From the NCBI GenBank assembly GCA_029256665.1, contig JAQSXN010000158.1:1-7905 (forward strand): a stretch of DNA of 7,905 bases, read 5' to 3'. The stretch is from Paenibacillus sp. GTDB taxonomy: Bacteria; Bacillota; Bacilli; Paenibacillales; Paenibacillaceae. Below the pieces are notes generated by a model that was not told where the DNA came from, searched no databases, and saw only the letters and a program-made list of their open reading frames with translations. Positions 5,559-7,905 of the stretch are shown here, piece after piece; the first letter of the stretch is position 1; each line of letters opens with the position of its first letter. The translations under genes and the position numbers were made by a program.

Positions 5559-5590
5559 GTTTGCACTATCTAAATATTTGTTTGCATTAT
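5559..5590. promoter_or_regulatory. Two direct repeats GTTTGCAyTAT, 21 bp apart
   Basis: GTTTGCACTAT (5559-5569) and GTTTGCATTAT (5580-5590) match at 10 of 11 positions. They begin exactly 21 bp apart, two helical turns, so a regulator would meet both on the same face of the DNA. They lie about 140 bp upstream of ddh in otherwise featureless AT-rich DNA. Confidence 0.4.
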
Positions 5591-5715
5591 TACGTTAAAG
5601 TATTTAAAATAAATCGATATTATGAGTGAAATCGGCTAGCTTTCGACAAAGTCGGCAATAACTTGGCTCAAGCCCTCGTGTTTTTGTTTGTTCACAGGTG
5701 CATTGGCTTTATTTT

Positions 5716-5722
5716 GGGAGGT
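5716..5722 (+). promoter_or_regulatory. Shine-Dalgarno site fixing the ddh start
   Basis: GGGAGGT ends 5 bp before the ATG at 5728. The in-frame GTG at 5698 would add ten residues encoded across this site and has no ribosome binding site, so it is rejected as the start. Confidence 0.85.
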
Positions 5723-5727
5723 ACAAA

Positions 5728-6705
5728 ATGGACACAGTGAAAGTTGGCATCGTAGGTTACGGCAACCTAGGGAAAGGCGTCGAAAAGGCAATCGCGCAAA
5801 ACCCGGACATGGAGCTCGTCGCGATCTTCACGCGCAGACAGCCGGAAGCGTTCGCGTCCGAGACGGCGAAGTTCGAGCATATCTCGGCCGCGGAGCAATA
5901 TATAGGCAAAATCGACGTCATGATACTTTGCGGCGGATCGGCAACGGATCTTCCGGAGCAGACGCCGGATATGGCCCGGATGTTCAACACGGTAGACAGC
6001 TTCGATACGCATGCCAAGATTCCGGAGTTTTTTGACCAGGTTAATGCTTTAGCGAAGCAAAGCGGTAAACTGAGCGTCATCTCGACTGGGTGGGATCCAG
6101 GCCTGTTCTCGCTCAACCGACTGCTTGGACAAGTGATCTTGCCGGAAGGCGTCGACTACACGTTCTGGGGCAAAGGCGTCAGCCAAGGCCACTCCGATGC
6201 GATCCGCCGCGTGCCTGGCGTGAAAGCCGGCGTGCAGTATACGGTTCCGGTCGAGTCCGTTATCGACCGCATCCGCGCAGGAGAGACGCCGGAGCTGGCA
6301 ACGCGCGAGAAACATCTTCGCCAATGTTTTGTCGTGGCCGAAGAAGGCGCGAATAAGGACGATATCACGGAAACCATCGTGACGATGCCGAACTATTTCG
6401 CCGATTACGATACGACCGTGACCTTTATCACCGAAGAGCAACTGAAATCGGAGCACGGAGGCATGCCGCATGGAGGTTTCGTCATTCGCAGCGGCGTGAC
6501 CGGAGCGGGCACGAAACAAATCATCGATTTCGGCCTGAAGCTGGAAAGCAACCCCGAATTTACCGCAAGCGTATTGGTCGCTTATGCAAGAGCCGCGAAC
6601 CGCATGAGCCGCGAAGGTCTGGCCGGAGCGAAAACCGTGTTCGACATTCCGTATGCGTACCTGTCGCCTAAGTCCGGCGAAGAGCTTCGCCGCGAGCTGC
6701 TGTAA
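5728..6705 (+). CDS. ddh: meso-Diaminopimelate D-dehydrogenase, 325 aa
   Basis: This cytosolic enzyme (EC 1.4.1.16) catalyses the reversible NADPH-dependent reductive amination of L-2-amino-6-oxopimelate (from tetrahydrodipicolinate) to meso-diaminopimelate. It is the one-step branch to the precursor of lysine and of the peptidoglycan crosslink. The N-terminal dinucleotide fold has GYGNLGKG at residues 10-17 and FTRR at 34-37, where arginines contact the NADP phosphate. Family motifs follow: CGGSATD at 68-74, SFDTH at 91-95, STGWDPGLFS at 119-128, SQGHSDAIRR at 152-161, and HGGMPHGGFVIR at 243-254. Length is that of the family and no truncation is seen. It follows a long AT-rich leader and is followed after 97 bp by gdhA on the same strand, without an intervening T-run terminator. 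The two may therefore share a transcript. No lysine riboswitch was found upstream. Confidence 0.96.
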   Translation: MDTVKVGIVGYGNLGKGVEKAIAQNPDMELVAIFTRRQPEAFASETAKFEHISAAEQYIGKIDVMILCGGSATDLPEQTPDMARMFNTVDSFDTHAKIPEFFDQVNALAKQSGKLSVISTGWDPGLFSLNRLLGQVILPEGVDYTFWGKGVSQGHSDAIRRVPGVKAGVQYTVPVESVIDRIRAGETPELATREKHLRQCFVVAEEGANKDDITETIVTMPNYFADYDTTVTFITEEQLKSEHGGMPHGGFVIRSGVTGAGTKQIIDFGLKLESNPEFTASVLVAYARAANRMSREGLAGAKTVFDIPYAYLSPKSGEELRRELL

Positions 6706-6738
6706 GCCTGCCGTCCCGCAAGACCAACCCTATTCATA

Positions 6739-7905
<1,167 letters not shown>

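Larger units (their letters stand above)
5174..5727. other. Long AT-rich non-coding region upstream of ddh
   Basis: About 550 bp with no convincing gene, much richer in A and T than the flanking coding DNA. It holds a tandem 12-mer with T-tracts, a candidate promoter, a small dyad, and two direct repeats 21 bp apart, each listed separately. The only small plus-strand ORF noticed (27 codons at 5313-5396) has no ribosome binding site. The conserved elements of the lysine riboswitch, T-box or SAM-box leaders were looked for by eye and not found. Confidence 0.7.

Noticed and set aside
5384..5727. Lysine riboswitch upstream of ddh
   Set aside because: The conserved core elements of the L-box and a following terminator or anti-terminator could not be found by eye.

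Overview
The window looks like chromosomal DNA from a spore-forming Firmicute of the Paenibacillus/Cohnella type. This is inferred from strong AGGAGG-like ribosome binding sites, GC-rich coding sequence set against AT-rich intergenic DNA, Rho-independent terminators with T-runs, and the style of the protein sequences. No rRNA, tRNA, transposase, integrase or CRISPR array was seen.

Left part (1-2940). A 186-aa acidic protein of unknown function is read on the plus strand and starts at or beyond the left edge. Its 3' end runs into two and a half copies of a ~51-bp tandem repeat, followed by a perfect 17-bp hairpin. Converging on it is a tightly coupled minus-strand pair. The upstream gene encodes a 550-aa Gly/Ala-rich protein with no Sec signal but with an N-terminal AAGNQAV motif and hydrophobic glycine-zipper stretches. 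The downstream gene encodes a 162-aa small protein that looks like a YbjN/secretion-chaperone fold. The motif resembles the one I associate with proteins linked to extracellular contractile injection systems (eCIS, phage-tail-like devices), so the pair is best read as a candidate eCIS cargo or membrane-active effector plus its partner or chaperone. This is the most interesting part of the window.

Middle (2883-5173). A divergent intergenic region with an operator-like palindrome leads into uppP (bacA), an undecaprenyl-diphosphate phosphatase that recycles the cell-wall lipid carrier and confers bacitracin tolerance. A good terminator follows. Next is a zinc-less medium-chain dehydrogenase/reductase (quinone-oxidoreductase-like), also closed by a good terminator.

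Right part (5174-7905). A long AT-rich non-coding stretch (about 550 bp) carries a candidate promoter, a tandem 12-mer with T-tracts, and two direct repeats spaced exactly 21 bp. It precedes ddh (meso-diaminopimelate dehydrogenase) and, 97 bp later, a 3'-truncated gdhA (NADP-type glutamate dehydrogenase). Both enzymes fix ammonia by NADPH-dependent reductive amination, one feeding lysine and peptidoglycan precursors and the other glutamate. A strong GC-rich stem-loop sits immediately before the gdhA ribosome binding site. uppP and ddh both touch peptidoglycan synthesis, but they are in separate transcription units.
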